A stretch of DNA of 64,000 nucleotides. Source: Anaerocolumna chitinilytica. Lineage in GTDB: Bacteria > Bacillota > Clostridia > Lachnospirales > Lachnospiraceae. The position numbers were made by a program, and so were the translations under genes. The notes under the pieces were generated by a model, which saw only the letters and a program-made list of their open reading frames with translations, had not been told where the DNA came from and made no database searches. Numbering within the stretch: position 1 is the stretch's first letter; the number at the start of each line of letters is the position of its first letter. Location: positions 5,519,501 to 5,583,500 of the forward strand of contig NZ_AP023368.1 in the NCBI RefSeq assembly GCF_014218355.1, read 5' to 3'. This document shows positions 25,835 to 35,048 of the stretch, in pieces.

Positions 25835-26085
25835 GTGATGCAAAATGTAATGCAATGAAAAAATTGCAGGAAGTAAGCTTTGCATTGGATGATGTAAGAT
25901 TATTCCTGGATACTCATCCTTTTGACAAGGAAGCATTAGACTATTATGAAACCTTCAGAGTAGAAAGAGAAAAAGCTTTATCGGAATATGAGACTGCCTA
26001 TGGACCTATTGAGCAGTATCGTGTAAAAGAAAATACAATGTGGTACTGGGTTCACTGCCCATGGCCATGGGAAGGAGCAATGTAA
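25831..26085 (+). CDS. cotJB: Spore coat protein CotJB (84 aa)
   Basis: CotJB, helical partner of CotJA and CotJC. The signature is KKLQEVSFALDDVRLFLDTHP and the C-terminal WYWVHCPWPWEG. The ATG overlaps the cotJA stop by four bases (ATGA), indicating translational coupling; an internal Met at residue 9 is an alternative start. Confidence 0.92.
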   Translation: MSDAKCNAMKKLQEVSFALDDVRLFLDTHPFDKEALDYYETFRVEREKALSEYETAYGPIEQYRVKENTMWYWVHCPWPWEGAM

Positions 26086-26086
26086 A

Positions 26087-26692
26087 ATGTGGACCTATGA
26101 AAGAAGATTACAATTTCCAGTGAAAATTACTACTCCTGACCCTAAGATGGCATCTTTGATTATCAGCCAATTCGGAGGGCCAGACGGTGAATTAGCCGCT
26201 TCCATGCGCTATTTGTCCCAGCGTTATTCCATGCCTTATAAGGAGGTAACCGGATTATTAACAGATATCGGAACAGAAGAACTGGCCCATATGGAAATCA
26301 TTAGTGCCATTGTCTACCAGCTGACTAAAAATCTGACCTTAGACCAGCTTAAAACAGCCGGTTTTGATGCTTACTATATCGATCATACCACCGGTCTTTG
26401 GCCACAGGCTGCCGGCGGTGTTCCTTTTAACTCCTGTTTTTTCCAGTCAAAAGGTGACGCCCTGACGGATTTAACAGAAGACCTTGCTGCAGAGCAAAAG
26501 GCCAGAACCACTTACGATAACATTCTTCGTCTTGTAGCTGACCCTGACATTGTAGCACCCATTCGTTTCCTCAGAGAAAGAGAAGTAATCCACTTCCAGC
26601 GTTTTGGAGAAGCACTGGTAAGAGTACAGGAACATTTGGATGCCAAGAACTTTTATGCCATGAATCCAGAACTGGATAAAATGATGTCTTAA
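26087..26692 (+). CDS. cotJC: Manganese catalase-family spore protein CotJC
   Basis: Homologue of non-haem di-manganese catalase that is packed into the spore coat; it may remove peroxide during coat assembly. Metal-binding helices are seen in EELAHMEIISAIVYQL (E-x-x-H) and in REREVIHFQRFGEAL (E-x-x-H), with GELAASMRYLSQRY earlier. At 201 aa it is full length for CotJC. It starts one base after the cotJB stop. Confidence 0.94.
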   Translation: MWTYERRLQFPVKITTPDPKMASLIISQFGGPDGELAASMRYLSQRYSMPYKEVTGLLTDIGTEELAHMEIISAIVYQLTKNLTLDQLKTAGFDAYYIDHTTGLWPQAAGGVPFNSCFFQSKGDALTDLTEDLAAEQKARTTYDNILRLVADPDIVAPIRFLREREVIHFQRFGEALVRVQEHLDAKNFYAMNPELDKMMS

Positions 26693-26727
26693 GGCAGGGA
26701 CTATGCCCATTTAAAATGACCTTATAA

Positions 26728-26765
26728 GATGTAAGCGGCTTTTTATAGGCCGCTTTACATTTTCT
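26728..26765. terminator. Convergent terminator between cotJC and the ArsR-like gene
   Basis: ATGTAAGCGGC and GCCGCTTTACAT form a stem (26730-26760) with a TTTTTATA loop and TTTTCTC after it. It overlaps the last codons of the minus-strand regulator gene at 26755. Confidence 0.75.
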
Positions 26766-27669
26766 CTTTATTTTTGTAATCAATTCTTACATTAATATCT
26801 TGATTGTAATTTCCAAAATTCATTCCAAAAAGAGTGATACCTCCTACATTTCTGGCTGTAGCCGGATTTGCTATTCTTAGAACGATATCCTGGCCATAAC
26901 TGATACCAAGGTCCTCTACTTTTACTTTTGAAATATTTACACCGTCCATATAACTTCCCGCTGTATTGACTAACAAAGTTTTTAGTAAGCCGTGCTGGGT
27001 TTCATGGTTCCACCAATCCGGTGTAAATACTCCTCTGCTGGCACCAAAGTCTCCGGGAGAAGTCCACATTCCTACTTCAATTCCATTGAGAGAGAAGCTG
27101 ATATCCGAAGGCCAATTTTCATTATATCCCGGTGCTTCCGAACAGATCTCCAAGGATATCTCGATGTACTGTACCTCCTGGTTCCCCAGCATGTAATTCG
27201 GTATACGGTACTCAACCCAACCGCTGCCAAACCAAATTATATTGGCTTTTATATGCTCCGGATCAGCAAAGTATCTTGGGTCATCAAGATAACCGATAAT
27301 CTTCGAATCCGATGATAATCCACAGGTAGGAGTGATGTTGTAAGCGTGGTACTGTCCCACAGGTATTGAATGTCTGATGGCACTCTCCTGCTTTTCTTTC
27401 TGCTGAAAGAACAGCACTGCCTGGTCCATGTCAAGACTGCAAATTTTCTGGATGCCACGGATGCCGGAGGAATTTCTGCACTTTACTATACCCGCATCTT
27501 CCAGCTGTTGAATATGTCTGGTCACAATTGCTGATGACATGTTAAGGGCCTCTGCAATCTCTTTTACATTCTTTGGCTCATTGGATAACATTTCTATTAT
27601 ACGTATGCGAGTCACCGAAGAAAGCGCTTCAAAAAACTTGATATTATCTGTATTTACATCTATTTTCAT
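26755..27669 (-). CDS. ArsR-type winged-helix regulator with large C-terminal domain (304 aa)
   Basis: Residues 1-90 form an ArsR/winged-helix DNA-binding domain: FFEALSSVTRIRIIEMLSNEP, then VKEIAEALNMSSAIVTRHIQQLEDAGIV as helix-turn-helix. ArsR metal-binding Cys motifs are missing. Residues 110-304 are beta-rich (WFGSGWVEYRIPNYM, IEVGMWTSPGDFG, GGITLFGMNFGNYNQ), look like a jelly-roll or carbohydrate-sensing module, and occur with this type of regulator in clostridia. It is divergent from the glutaminase-A-like gene at 27907 across 237 bp, so it probably controls that gene and senses a related sugar or glycoconjugate. This role is inference. Confidence 0.75.
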   Translation of the reverse strand: MKIDVNTDNIKFFEALSSVTRIRIIEMLSNEPKNVKEIAEALNMSSAIVTRHIQQLEDAGIVKCRNSSGIRGIQKICSLDMDQAVLFFQQKEKQESAIRHSIPVGQYHAYNITPTCGLSSDSKIIGYLDDPRYFADPEHIKANIIWFGSGWVEYRIPNYMLGNQEVQYIEISLEICSEAPGYNENWPSDISFSLNGIEVGMWTSPGDFGASRGVFTPDWWNHETQHGLLKTLLVNTAGSYMDGVNISKVKVEDLGISYGQDIVLRIANPATARNVGGITLFGMNFGNYNQDINVRIDYKNKEKM

Positions 27670-27823
27670 AAAATTGGCTATATCCTTTCCAACATAACTT
27701 TATGCTCTATTGTATAACCAATGAGTTAACTAGTCAAGAAAACTTATTAAAAATAATTTATTTAGACTTAAATAAAGAAATTAACTTAATGCCTAATATA
27801 TATTATCTTTACTAAAATTTCTA

Positions 27824-27852
27824 TTGACAATCTAAATTATGTTTTTTATAAT
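27824..27852 (+). promoter_or_regulatory. Sigma-A promoter of the glutaminase-A-like gene
   Basis: TTGACA (27824-27829) and TATAAT (27847-27852) with a 17-bp spacer, a perfect consensus. TTAACTTA-like motifs flank it (27780-27787 and about 27880-27888), possible operator half-sites. A strong promoter like this normally needs a repressor, and the divergent ArsR-like gene is the natural candidate. Confidence 0.75.
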
Positions 27853-27906
27853 TTATTTACATTTTAGTTATATTATTAACTTATTAGTTATTTAAAGGAG
27901 GATATT

Positions 27907-29928
27907 ATGAATACCCAGTTCAGAGCACCCGCTATTCCATTGGTTACAGTGGATCCCTATTTTAATGTTTGGTCTATGTCCGACAGACTAAACGGAGATT
28001 ATACCCGTCACTGGACAGGAGCGAAAAACTCCATGACCGGAATTGTACTAGTAGACGGCAATCCTTATATATTTGCCGGAAAGCTCTCTCCAAGCGCTGG
28101 TAAGCCCGATTATCCGGATTGCCCTGCCATGAGTCAAACAAAGCTGGAAATCAAACCGCTTTCCACAATCTATACCTTTACTGACGGCGGCATCGAATTA
28201 ACTGCCAGCTTTATAACTCCTCTTCTGATGGATGATCTTGATCTGTTAGCAAGACCCGCTTCCTACATATCCTTTAGCGCTGCTTCCGTGGACGGAAAAG
28301 CTCATCAGGTCCGTATCTATTTTGATATAACCGCTGAATGGTGTATAAATAACACCAAGCAGGAAGTATCACTGGGACACAATGATTTTCATGATATTTC
28401 CTGCGTATATGCTCAGAACGCTGAACAGAAGGTCTTAAACCGTGTTGGCGATGATTTGCGTATCGACTGGGGTTCCGTAAATCTGGCTGTAGCAAAAGCT
28501 GCCGGTTCCGTCGTTTGCACCGGTAACGCTGATTTAAGGAAGACTTTTATCACAGAGGGTACCATCGCCGAAGGTGAGGTATTAAAAGACGCGGTCTCTG
28601 TATCGAATACATGGCCGGTACTTGCAAGTATGCTTGATTTAGGCAGTATTACACCGGAAAGAGAGGCTTCTTCTTATCTGGTATTAGCGTATAATGACAT
28701 CTACTCCGTAGAATACTTTCATGAAAAATTGACCGGATACTGGACACGTTCCTTCTCTTCTTTCAATGAAATGTTAGAATGCAGTGTTCTAAGTTTTCAG
28801 GAAGTACTTAAAAAGTGTGATACCTTTAATAATACATTAAAGACGGATGCTATCGCCGCAGGCGGTGAGAAATATTATGAGCTGTTATCCTTAGCTTACA
28901 GACAAGCAATTGCAGCACATAAGCTCGTAGCAGATCCAGATGGCAATGTCTTATTTCTATCCAAAGAAAATTTCAGCAATGGCTGTATGGCAACAGTAGA
29001 TGTAAGTTACCCTTCTATTCCGCTATTCCTGTTATACAACACAGAGCTGGTTAAGGGCATGATGCGTCCTATCTTTAAATATGCGGCATCCGAAGCCTGG
29101 CCTTTTGAATTCGCTCCTCACGATGTGGGCTGCTATCCGAAAGCCAATGGCCAGGTCTATGGTCTGGAAGACGGAAAGCTTCTGCACAAATATCAGATGC
29201 CGGTGGAAGAATGCGGTAATATGCTGATTATGGCTGCAACAGTCAGTGTCCAGGATGGGAATGCAGATTTTGCTTCTAAGAATTGGGAACTTCTCTGCAA
29301 ATGGGCAGATTATCTTAAAGAAAATGGTCTGGACCCTGAGAACCAGCTATGTACAGACGACTTTGCCGGACATCTGGCACATAATGCCAATCTCTCCATA
29401 AAGGCGATCGTTGCTCTCGCTGCCTTCTCCAGAATGAGTGAAATGCTTGGAAAAACTGATCTGGCTGCTGAATACCTTGGAATTGCCAGAGAAATGGCCG
29501 CAGAATGGGAATCAAAGAGTGCAGAAGAGGATCACTACAAGCTGACCTTTGGCACCGCAGGAACCTGGAGTATGAAATATAATATGGTATGGGATGAAAT
29601 ACTCGGACTGAATGTCTTTTCAAAAGAAATCCCAGTGAAAGAAGCCGCCTATTATTTAACACAAATGAACCAGTACGGTCTTCCCCTGGATTCAAGAAAT
29701 ACCTACACAAAATCAGACTGGATGGTATGGGTAGCCACTCTTTGTAACTCCAAAGAACTTTTTGATACTATTATTGATTCTCTTTGGCGTTCTCTTAGTG
29801 AAACCAACAGCCGGGTTCCCTTCACCGATTGGTATGATACCGTAACCGGACGTCAAATAGGCTTCCAGAACCGTTCCGTACTTGGAGGTATCTTTATTAA
29901 GCTGCTCCGGGATTCCTTAACGAAATAA
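27907..29928 (+). CDS. Glutaminase-A-like / DUF4965 family protein (673 aa)
   Basis: Belongs to the family of large proteins annotated glutaminase A or DUF4965/DUF5127/DUF1793, with an N-terminal beta-sandwich (PAIPLVTVDPYFNVWSMSDRL, TRHWTGAKNSMTGIVLVDG) and a C-terminal six-hairpin helical toroid (EFAPHDVGCYPKANGQ, MPVEECGNMLIMAATVS, DDFAGHLAHNANLSIKAIVAL, WVATLCNSKELFD). The toroid resembles glycoside hydrolase clan GH-L folds, so a carbohydrate substrate is likelier than glutamine. No signal peptide, so it is cytoplasmic and must act on imported material. AAAGGAGG precedes the ATG. It is single and probably controlled by the divergent ArsR-like protein. Exact substrate unknown. Confidence 0.8.
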   Translation: MNTQFRAPAIPLVTVDPYFNVWSMSDRLNGDYTRHWTGAKNSMTGIVLVDGNPYIFAGKLSPSAGKPDYPDCPAMSQTKLEIKPLSTIYTFTDGGIELTASFITPLLMDDLDLLARPASYISFSAASVDGKAHQVRIYFDITAEWCINNTKQEVSLGHNDFHDISCVYAQNAEQKVLNRVGDDLRIDWGSVNLAVAKAAGSVVCTGNADLRKTFITEGTIAEGEVLKDAVSVSNTWPVLASMLDLGSITPEREASSYLVLAYNDIYSVEYFHEKLTGYWTRSFSSFNEMLECSVLSFQEVLKKCDTFNNTLKTDAIAAGGEKYYELLSLAYRQAIAAHKLVADPDGNVLFLSKENFSNGCMATVDVSYPSIPLFLLYNTELVKGMMRPIFKYAASEAWPFEFAPHDVGCYPKANGQVYGLEDGKLLHKYQMPVEECGNMLIMAATVSVQDGNADFASKNWELLCKWADYLKENGLDPENQLCTDDFAGHLAHNANLSIKAIVALAAFSRMSEMLGKTDLAAEYLGIAREMAAEWESKSAEEDHYKLTFGTAGTWSMKYNMVWDEILGLNVFSKEIPVKEAAYYLTQMNQYGLPLDSRNTYTKSDWMVWVATLCNSKELFDTIIDSLWRSLSETNSRVPFTDWYDTVTGRQIGFQNRSVLGGIFIKLLRDSLTK

Positions 29929-29940
29929 TTCTTAATAAAT

Positions 29941-30028
29941 AACCCCCTGTATAAAAGTGTACCGGCCCCCCAAAGTTAGATCAAATTCTAACGCTTGGAG
30001 GCCGGTACATTAGTTTATACAGGGGGTT
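29941..30028. terminator. 88-nt nested inverted repeat, bidirectional terminator
   Basis: Outer arms AACCCCCTGTATAAA (29941-29955) and TTTATACAGGGGGTT (30014-30028) are perfectly complementary over 15 bp; inner arms GTACCGGCC (29959-29967) and GGCCGGTAC (30000-30008) and a central TTAGA/TCTAA continue the hairpin. It separates convergent genes ending at 29928 and 30037. Confidence 0.75.
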
Positions 30029-30036
30029 CTTTTAAG

Positions 30037-32031
30037 TTAACAGATCTCAGCTCCGGGTGTCATATTCTTTTCCGGTATCATAAGTGCAAGGTCACCGTTC
30101 TCGTCCTCCGCACATAGCAACATTCCTTCTGATAATATTCCGGCAAGTTTCGCAGGCTTTAGGTTAACTAATACCATAACCTTCTTTCCGACCATTTGCT
30201 CCGGTGTGTAATATGCCTTAATTCCGGATACAATCTGTTTTACCTGGCTTCCGATTTTCACCTGGGAGCAAAGAAGTTTCTTGGACTTTGGAACTTCTTC
30301 ACAAGCAATGATCTCACCTACCTGAAACTGCATTTTAGCAAAATCATCATAAGTAATTTCTTCTTTGGCAGGAAGGTCAATAACCGCTGCTGCTTCATTT
30401 GCAGCTCCCTCTTTCTCTGCATCTTTTTCAATGTTTTCAGCTACTTTTTCGGCTGCTTTTGTAGCTTCAACCTTCTCCAGTACCTCTTTCATATCCAGTC
30501 TTGCAAATAATATTTCAGGAGTTTTGGTAACTTGATTGCCGTTAGGATATAAGCCATAGGTCTTCAGGTTCTCAATATCTCTAAGTTCTGTATTTAACTG
30601 GGCAAGAATTTTGTCTGAGGTTTCCGGCATAAAAGCCTTTAAGAGACTGGCACCGATTGTAATGCTCTCTACCAGATTATAAAGGACAGTTTCAAGTCTT
30701 TCCTTTTTATCCTCTTCCTTTGCTAAGGCCCAAGGCATGGTTTCATCAATATATTTATTGCATCTCTTAAAGAGGGTAAAGATTTCAGTCAGTGCATCTG
30801 CTACTCTTAGCTGCTCCATCTTAGCAACTACCTTATCACAGGTCTTAACTGCCAGCTCCTCTAATTCTGCATCTACGGGTTCCTTAACTCCTGCATTTCT
30901 GACAATTCCTTCAAAATATTTATTAGACATGGATATGGTTCTGTTTACAAGATTTCCAAGAGTATTGGCAAGGTCGGAATTCATTCTTTCTACCATCAGC
31001 TCCCAGGTAATGACACCATCATTGTCAAAGGGCATCTCATGAAGCACGAAATATCTTACTGCATCAACACCAAAATAAGATACCAGTTCATCGGCATAGA
31101 GAACATTGCCCTTGGATTTGCTCATCTTGCCTTCTCCCTGCAGCAGCCAGGGATGACCAAATACCTGCTTGGGCAGAGGTATATCAAGAGCCATCAACAT
31201 AATAGGCCAGTAAATTGTATGGAATCTTAAGATATCCTTTCCGATAAGGTGAAGGTCTGCCGGCCAGTATTTTTTATATAATTCGCCGTGATTACCATCT
31301 GTATCATAACCCAATCCGGTAATATAGTTGCTCAGCGCATCCAGCCATACATAAACTACATGCTTTGTATCAAAGCTTACCGGAATACCCCATTTGAAAG
31401 AGGTTCTGGATACACAAAGGTCCTGGAGTCCGGGAAGCAGGAAATTATTCATCATTTCGTTCTTTCGGCTCTCCGGCTGTATAAATTCGGGATGTGTCTT
31501 GATATGCTCAATCAGTCTGTCCGTATAGTTGCTTAACTTTAAGAAGTAAGCCTCTTCTTTGGCAGGCTGTACCTCGCCTCCGCAGTCCGGACATTTTCCG
31601 TCTACAAGCTGTGATGGTGTAAAGAAGGATTCACAGGGCGTACAATATAATCCCTCGTAAAAACCTTTGTAGATATCACCTTTCTCATAGAGTTTCTGAA
31701 AGATTTTCTGAACCTGCTCTTCATGATAAGTATCGGTAGTACGGATAAATTTATCGTAAGAAGTATTCATTAAATCCCAGATATCCTTAATCTGTCCGGC
31801 TACACCGTCTACAAATTCCTTCGGTGTTATACCTGCTGCCGCTGCCTTATTCTCAATTTTTTGACCGTGTTCATCCGTTCCGGTCTGGAAAAATACATCT
31901 AATCCCTGTTGCCTTTTAAATCTTGCGATACTGTCAGCTAATACAATCTCATAGGTATTACCAATATGGGGTTTACCTGAGGTATAAGCAATGGCAGTCG
32001 TGATATAATAAGGTTTTTTGCAATTACACAT
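30037..32031 (-). CDS. metG: Methionyl-tRNA synthetase
   Basis: Class I aminoacyl-tRNA synthetase that charges tRNA-Met. The HIGH element reads HIGN (about residue 22), the zinc knuckle has CTPC ... CPDC (residues about 128-145), and KMSKSKGN lies around residue 303. The C-terminal ~110 residues are the EMAP/Trbp111-like tRNA-binding domain (FAKMQFQVGEII ... SEGMLLCAED), linked by an Ala/Glu-rich stretch, as in dimeric bacterial enzymes. Length 664 aa is normal. AGGAGG precedes the ATG. It is controlled by the methionine T-box upstream. In B. subtilis metS lies beside abrB; here abrB is 13 kb away. Confidence 0.96.
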   Translation of the reverse strand: MCNCKKPYYITTAIAYTSGKPHIGNTYEIVLADSIARFKRQQGLDVFFQTGTDEHGQKIENKAAAAGITPKEFVDGVAGQIKDIWDLMNTSYDKFIRTTDTYHEEQVQKIFQKLYEKGDIYKGFYEGLYCTPCESFFTPSQLVDGKCPDCGGEVQPAKEEAYFLKLSNYTDRLIEHIKTHPEFIQPESRKNEMMNNFLLPGLQDLCVSRTSFKWGIPVSFDTKHVVYVWLDALSNYITGLGYDTDGNHGELYKKYWPADLHLIGKDILRFHTIYWPIMLMALDIPLPKQVFGHPWLLQGEGKMSKSKGNVLYADELVSYFGVDAVRYFVLHEMPFDNDGVITWELMVERMNSDLANTLGNLVNRTISMSNKYFEGIVRNAGVKEPVDAELEELAVKTCDKVVAKMEQLRVADALTEIFTLFKRCNKYIDETMPWALAKEEDKKERLETVLYNLVESITIGASLLKAFMPETSDKILAQLNTELRDIENLKTYGLYPNGNQVTKTPEILFARLDMKEVLEKVEATKAAEKVAENIEKDAEKEGAANEAAAVIDLPAKEEITYDDFAKMQFQVGEIIACEEVPKSKKLLCSQVKIGSQVKQIVSGIKAYYTPEQMVGKKVMVLVNLKPAKLAGILSEGMLLCAEDENGDLALMIPEKNMTPGAEIC

Positions 32032-32103
32032 AAATATGCCTCCTATTACAATTAGATTATTCTAAGTTTGTTTATGAAACAGAAGCTTTGCCTTTCCTTC
32101 CTA

Positions 32104-32400
32104 AAATAAAAAAAGCCCCCGTCTTCTTATATAAAGACGAGAACATGCTCCCGTGGTACCACTTTAATTCAGCCCTGGCGGACCCTCTTTCCTGCTAATC
32201 TTCCCATAAGCGGTTCTCTTCTTATAGTTCGTACAGGTTGTCATGATAACGGGTGCTCCCGTCGCAGCCTAAAGGTCTCCCATTCGGTGCGAAGCTCCAA
32301 GACCATCTTCAATAACCTTTCCGTGACCCTCTCTCAGCAATTCAAGGGCTCTCTGTCCGCGCAAAATATTATCTACTCTTCTTTTCACAGCCTTTTGATA
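32104..32400 (-). promoter_or_regulatory. T-box leader of metG
   Basis: On the minus strand the leader carries stem-I features (AGTAGATA, then CGAATGGGAG with the specifier codon ATG at plus 32281-32283) and the T-box core GTGGTACCACGGGAGC (plus 32147-32163). A terminator hairpin follows (GTCTTTATATAAGAAGAC, then GGGGGC and a T7 run, plus 32107-32143). Uncharged tRNA-Met would stabilise the antiterminator and switch on metG. Confidence 0.92.
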
Positions 32401-32543
32401 TAAGATATAGTATAGTCAATTAAGTTTGACATCATACATCAATTGAGTTTTAGCATAACACCCTGGTTAAATTTTGTCAACTCTGTTTTCCCTGTAAGCT
32501 GGTATAAAAAAAGCAGAGAAGTTATTATCCCTGCTTTTTTGTG

Positions 32544-34283
32544 CTATCTTACCGTTGCGACGATAACTTTTATTTTTTCTCCTTCCAATGCTTCCAGCAC
32601 AAATTCTTCTGCTCCGGCCGGAACGATGAAGGTCTCGCAATAATGAATTTTCTTTGGCGTCCATTCCCCATTTTTACTCTTTAGCCATGCTTCTTTACCT
32701 TCTATAAGATTAAGCACTGCCACGGAACCTTTCAGTGATATCTCAACTTCACCGCTAAGAGTATACCTGAGAGTCTCAATGAATTCATACTCATGAAGAC
32801 CGGTTCTTTCAATAATACACCTGCCGGTATCGGTCAATAGTTTTTCCTGATGGATTAAATTACTCATAACCCAGCCGGTATCCCGGTTCCATTGAATATT
32901 TTTACTTCCATGTTCTATATGCACCGGTCTTGGAAGTCCATCCAATCCTATGTGCCCCCAATCCCATAACTTAAAAGTAAATATATAAGGAGTCGCACTT
33001 ATTTCCAGTACCTGTGTATCCTTTCCGGAGCAATGAACGGTACCGGCCGGGATTAATATATGATCATGCTTCTTTACAGGTATGCGGTTTATATACTTTT
33101 CCGTATCAAATAGTAGTTCCCCGCGGTTGGCTGCCTTAAGCTCCGCAAGCATTGCCTCCCTGTCAACACCCTCCTTTAGACCGATGTAGACACAGCTGTC
33201 CTCCGTTGCATCCAGAATATAATAGCTTTCATCCTGGGTGTAGCTCATCCCGAAGGTATTTTTTATATAATCAAGGGTGGGATGTACTTGAAGAGAAAGG
33301 TTTCCTCCCTCAAAGGTATCCAGCATATCAAATCGAATTGGAAACTCTGCTCCAAATGTTTCATAAACCCGGCTGCCAAGCAGTTCCACCGGATACAACC
33401 TGACTAAATTCATAGCAGGAAATGTAACTGAATTTTTACCAAAGCAAAATCTTACACTATTCTCTTCCGGGACACCATCGAAGGACCAGCCGTAATTATC
33501 CGCTTCCGGCTCTAACTCAAAGGTTTCCTTCATCCACTGGCCTCCCCAGACACTCTTATCAAAATAAGGTTCCATTCGAAAGGGCTCTCTGGATATTGTG
33601 GAATATGCCCGGCGGAAAGTACCACGGTCTATTATTTTCAGCTCATTACTGACATTGGCATCAATCCAATAGTCGACCTTGTCAAAATTTTCTTCCTTAT
33701 GAGTGTCAGCCAGTCTCCATTCCAGGAAAAATCCGATTTTATATTTTGTAAGTATCGGCGCTTCCGGGTTATGGAACATCCAGTTAGCTGCTCCGGTACG
33801 ATATCTAAGCTGTATCTCCCAACGGGTTATATCTGCATAATAATGAATATCTCCCTTGGCAAAAAGGCTCGCTCCCACGCCAATCAGAAAAATAACCTTT
33901 CCCTCGTTTTTTTCTAACTGTGTCATCAACGCAGAAACTTTTATCTTATCAAAACAGTTCTCCAGACGGTCCCCAGTCATATATCCAAAAACGCGGTCCT
34001 CTGTGATATTCCTGTCAAATCTGCGGTATAATTCTTCATCTGAAAGCTTGCAATTATCCGTATCAATGAGCTGACCTGTCTTAATTTCTCCTAGGAGCGA
34101 CAACAGGCTGTTCTTATCAACACCGGGATATATATCGAATACAAAGATTTTATTCCCTTGCTTTATCTGACTTATTATTAATTCCAGCAGCTTATTATTT
34201 CCAACTAAGACGTCCTCATCCCGATCATTTATCCTAATACCCGGATTTACATCATAATTGTGTTTAGAGTGGTAACTATACAT
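32544..34283 (-). CDS. manA: Class I mannose-6-phosphate isomerase with kinase-like N-terminal domain (579 aa)
   Basis: Interconverts mannose-6-phosphate and fructose-6-phosphate. The catalytic half starts near residue 215-235; zinc ligands are seen in LSLQVHP (Gln, His) and PAGTVHCSGKDTQVLEIS (His), as in class I ManA. The first ~210 residues are an extra domain that resembles a P-loop nucleoside-kinase fold: FDIYPGVDKNSLLSLL is where a Walker A should be, but Gly-Lys-Ser is degraded, and ADITRWEIQLRYRTG resembles the kinase lid. It is probably non-catalytic. Last gene of the GH38-ROK-GntR-ManA operon, with GAAGG seven bases before the ATG (34283), so released mannose can enter glycolysis. 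Confidence 0.88.
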   Translation of the reverse strand: MYSYHSKHNYDVNPGIRINDRDEDVLVGNNKLLELIISQIKQGNKIFVFDIYPGVDKNSLLSLLGEIKTGQLIDTDNCKLSDEELYRRFDRNITEDRVFGYMTGDRLENCFDKIKVSALMTQLEKNEGKVIFLIGVGASLFAKGDIHYYADITRWEIQLRYRTGAANWMFHNPEAPILTKYKIGFFLEWRLADTHKEENFDKVDYWIDANVSNELKIIDRGTFRRAYSTISREPFRMEPYFDKSVWGGQWMKETFELEPEADNYGWSFDGVPEENSVRFCFGKNSVTFPAMNLVRLYPVELLGSRVYETFGAEFPIRFDMLDTFEGGNLSLQVHPTLDYIKNTFGMSYTQDESYYILDATEDSCVYIGLKEGVDREAMLAELKAANRGELLFDTEKYINRIPVKKHDHILIPAGTVHCSGKDTQVLEISATPYIFTFKLWDWGHIGLDGLPRPVHIEHGSKNIQWNRDTGWVMSNLIHQEKLLTDTGRCIIERTGLHEYEFIETLRYTLSGEVEISLKGSVAVLNLIEGKEAWLKSKNGEWTPKKIHYCETFIVPAGAEEFVLEALEGEKIKVIVATVR

Positions 34284-34298
34284 AATCAACCTTCTTTA

Positions 34299-35018
34299 TT
34301 AAAGATTAACAGAGTATCGGTATTTATCCCCAGGATAATAGCAGATTGAGTATTCCACCTCATTATCCTGTTGATCATAGGCTACTCTTGTCCTTTTAAA
34401 GGTGGGAAACCCTTGGGCAACTTCCAGGTATTTGGCAACTGCTCCCTCTGCCAGTGTCGCCTCCAGCTGATCTCCCGCCCGCGTAATATTAATGTTGTAC
34501 TTTTCCTTTAGAACCTTATACAAAGAATCACTGTATAAGCCTGCATCTAAAGGCAGGTTTTGCATTTTAAGATATGTTACGGAGTACACCAGAGGCTTAT
34601 TATTGGCACATCTGACACGAGTCAGCTCATATACGGCTGAGTTTACACTTATACCTAAGTTACCCGCTACTTTTTCAGTGGCGTTCACCAGCTTAATCTC
34701 ACAATAACTCGTCTGCATTTGGATGCCATGAAGCTGCATTTCTTCCGAAAAACTGATAACCCTTTTTAAATTCTCTTCAATTTTTCCATAGGTAACAACA
34801 GTACCAATACCTCTCATGCGCTCTACATAGCCCTTATTAGCCAATTCTCCTACTGCAAGCCTGACTGTCATTCTGCTGACGCCATACTGTTCTTGAAGCT
34901 GCTTTTCACTGGGAATTATTTGTCCCGTAGTATATTCTCCGTGTTCAATTGCCTCTGCAATCTGCTGGGATATCTGCAGATATAGTGCCACTGCGGCCTT
35001 CCCCCTATCCAGTGTCAT
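34299..35018 (-). CDS. GntR/HutC family transcriptional regulator (239 aa)
   Basis: Winged-helix N-terminus (IPSEKQLQEQYGVSRMTVRLAVGELANKGYVERMRGIGTVV) followed by a UTRA ligand-binding domain typical of HutC-type regulators that bind sugar phosphates (YELTRVRCANNKPLVYSVTYLK; the C-terminal RTRVAYDQQDNEVEYS). It sits inside the mannoside operon and is the likely repressor of it; the double palindrome at the operon promoter (38477-38492) is the candidate operator. The ATG at 35018 is chosen because GGAGG is eight bases upstream. Effector is unknown, perhaps mannose-6-phosphate. Confidence 0.88.
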   Translation of the reverse strand: MTLDRGKAAVALYLQISQQIAEAIEHGEYTTGQIIPSEKQLQEQYGVSRMTVRLAVGELANKGYVERMRGIGTVVTYGKIEENLKRVISFSEEMQLHGIQMQTSYCEIKLVNATEKVAGNLGISVNSAVYELTRVRCANNKPLVYSVTYLKMQNLPLDAGLYSDSLYKVLKEKYNINITRAGDQLEATLAEGAVAKYLEVAQGFPTFKRTRVAYDQQDNEVEYSICYYPGDKYRYSVNL

Positions 35019-35048
35019 TGCCATTTCCTCCATCTCCCGGGTATCTTC

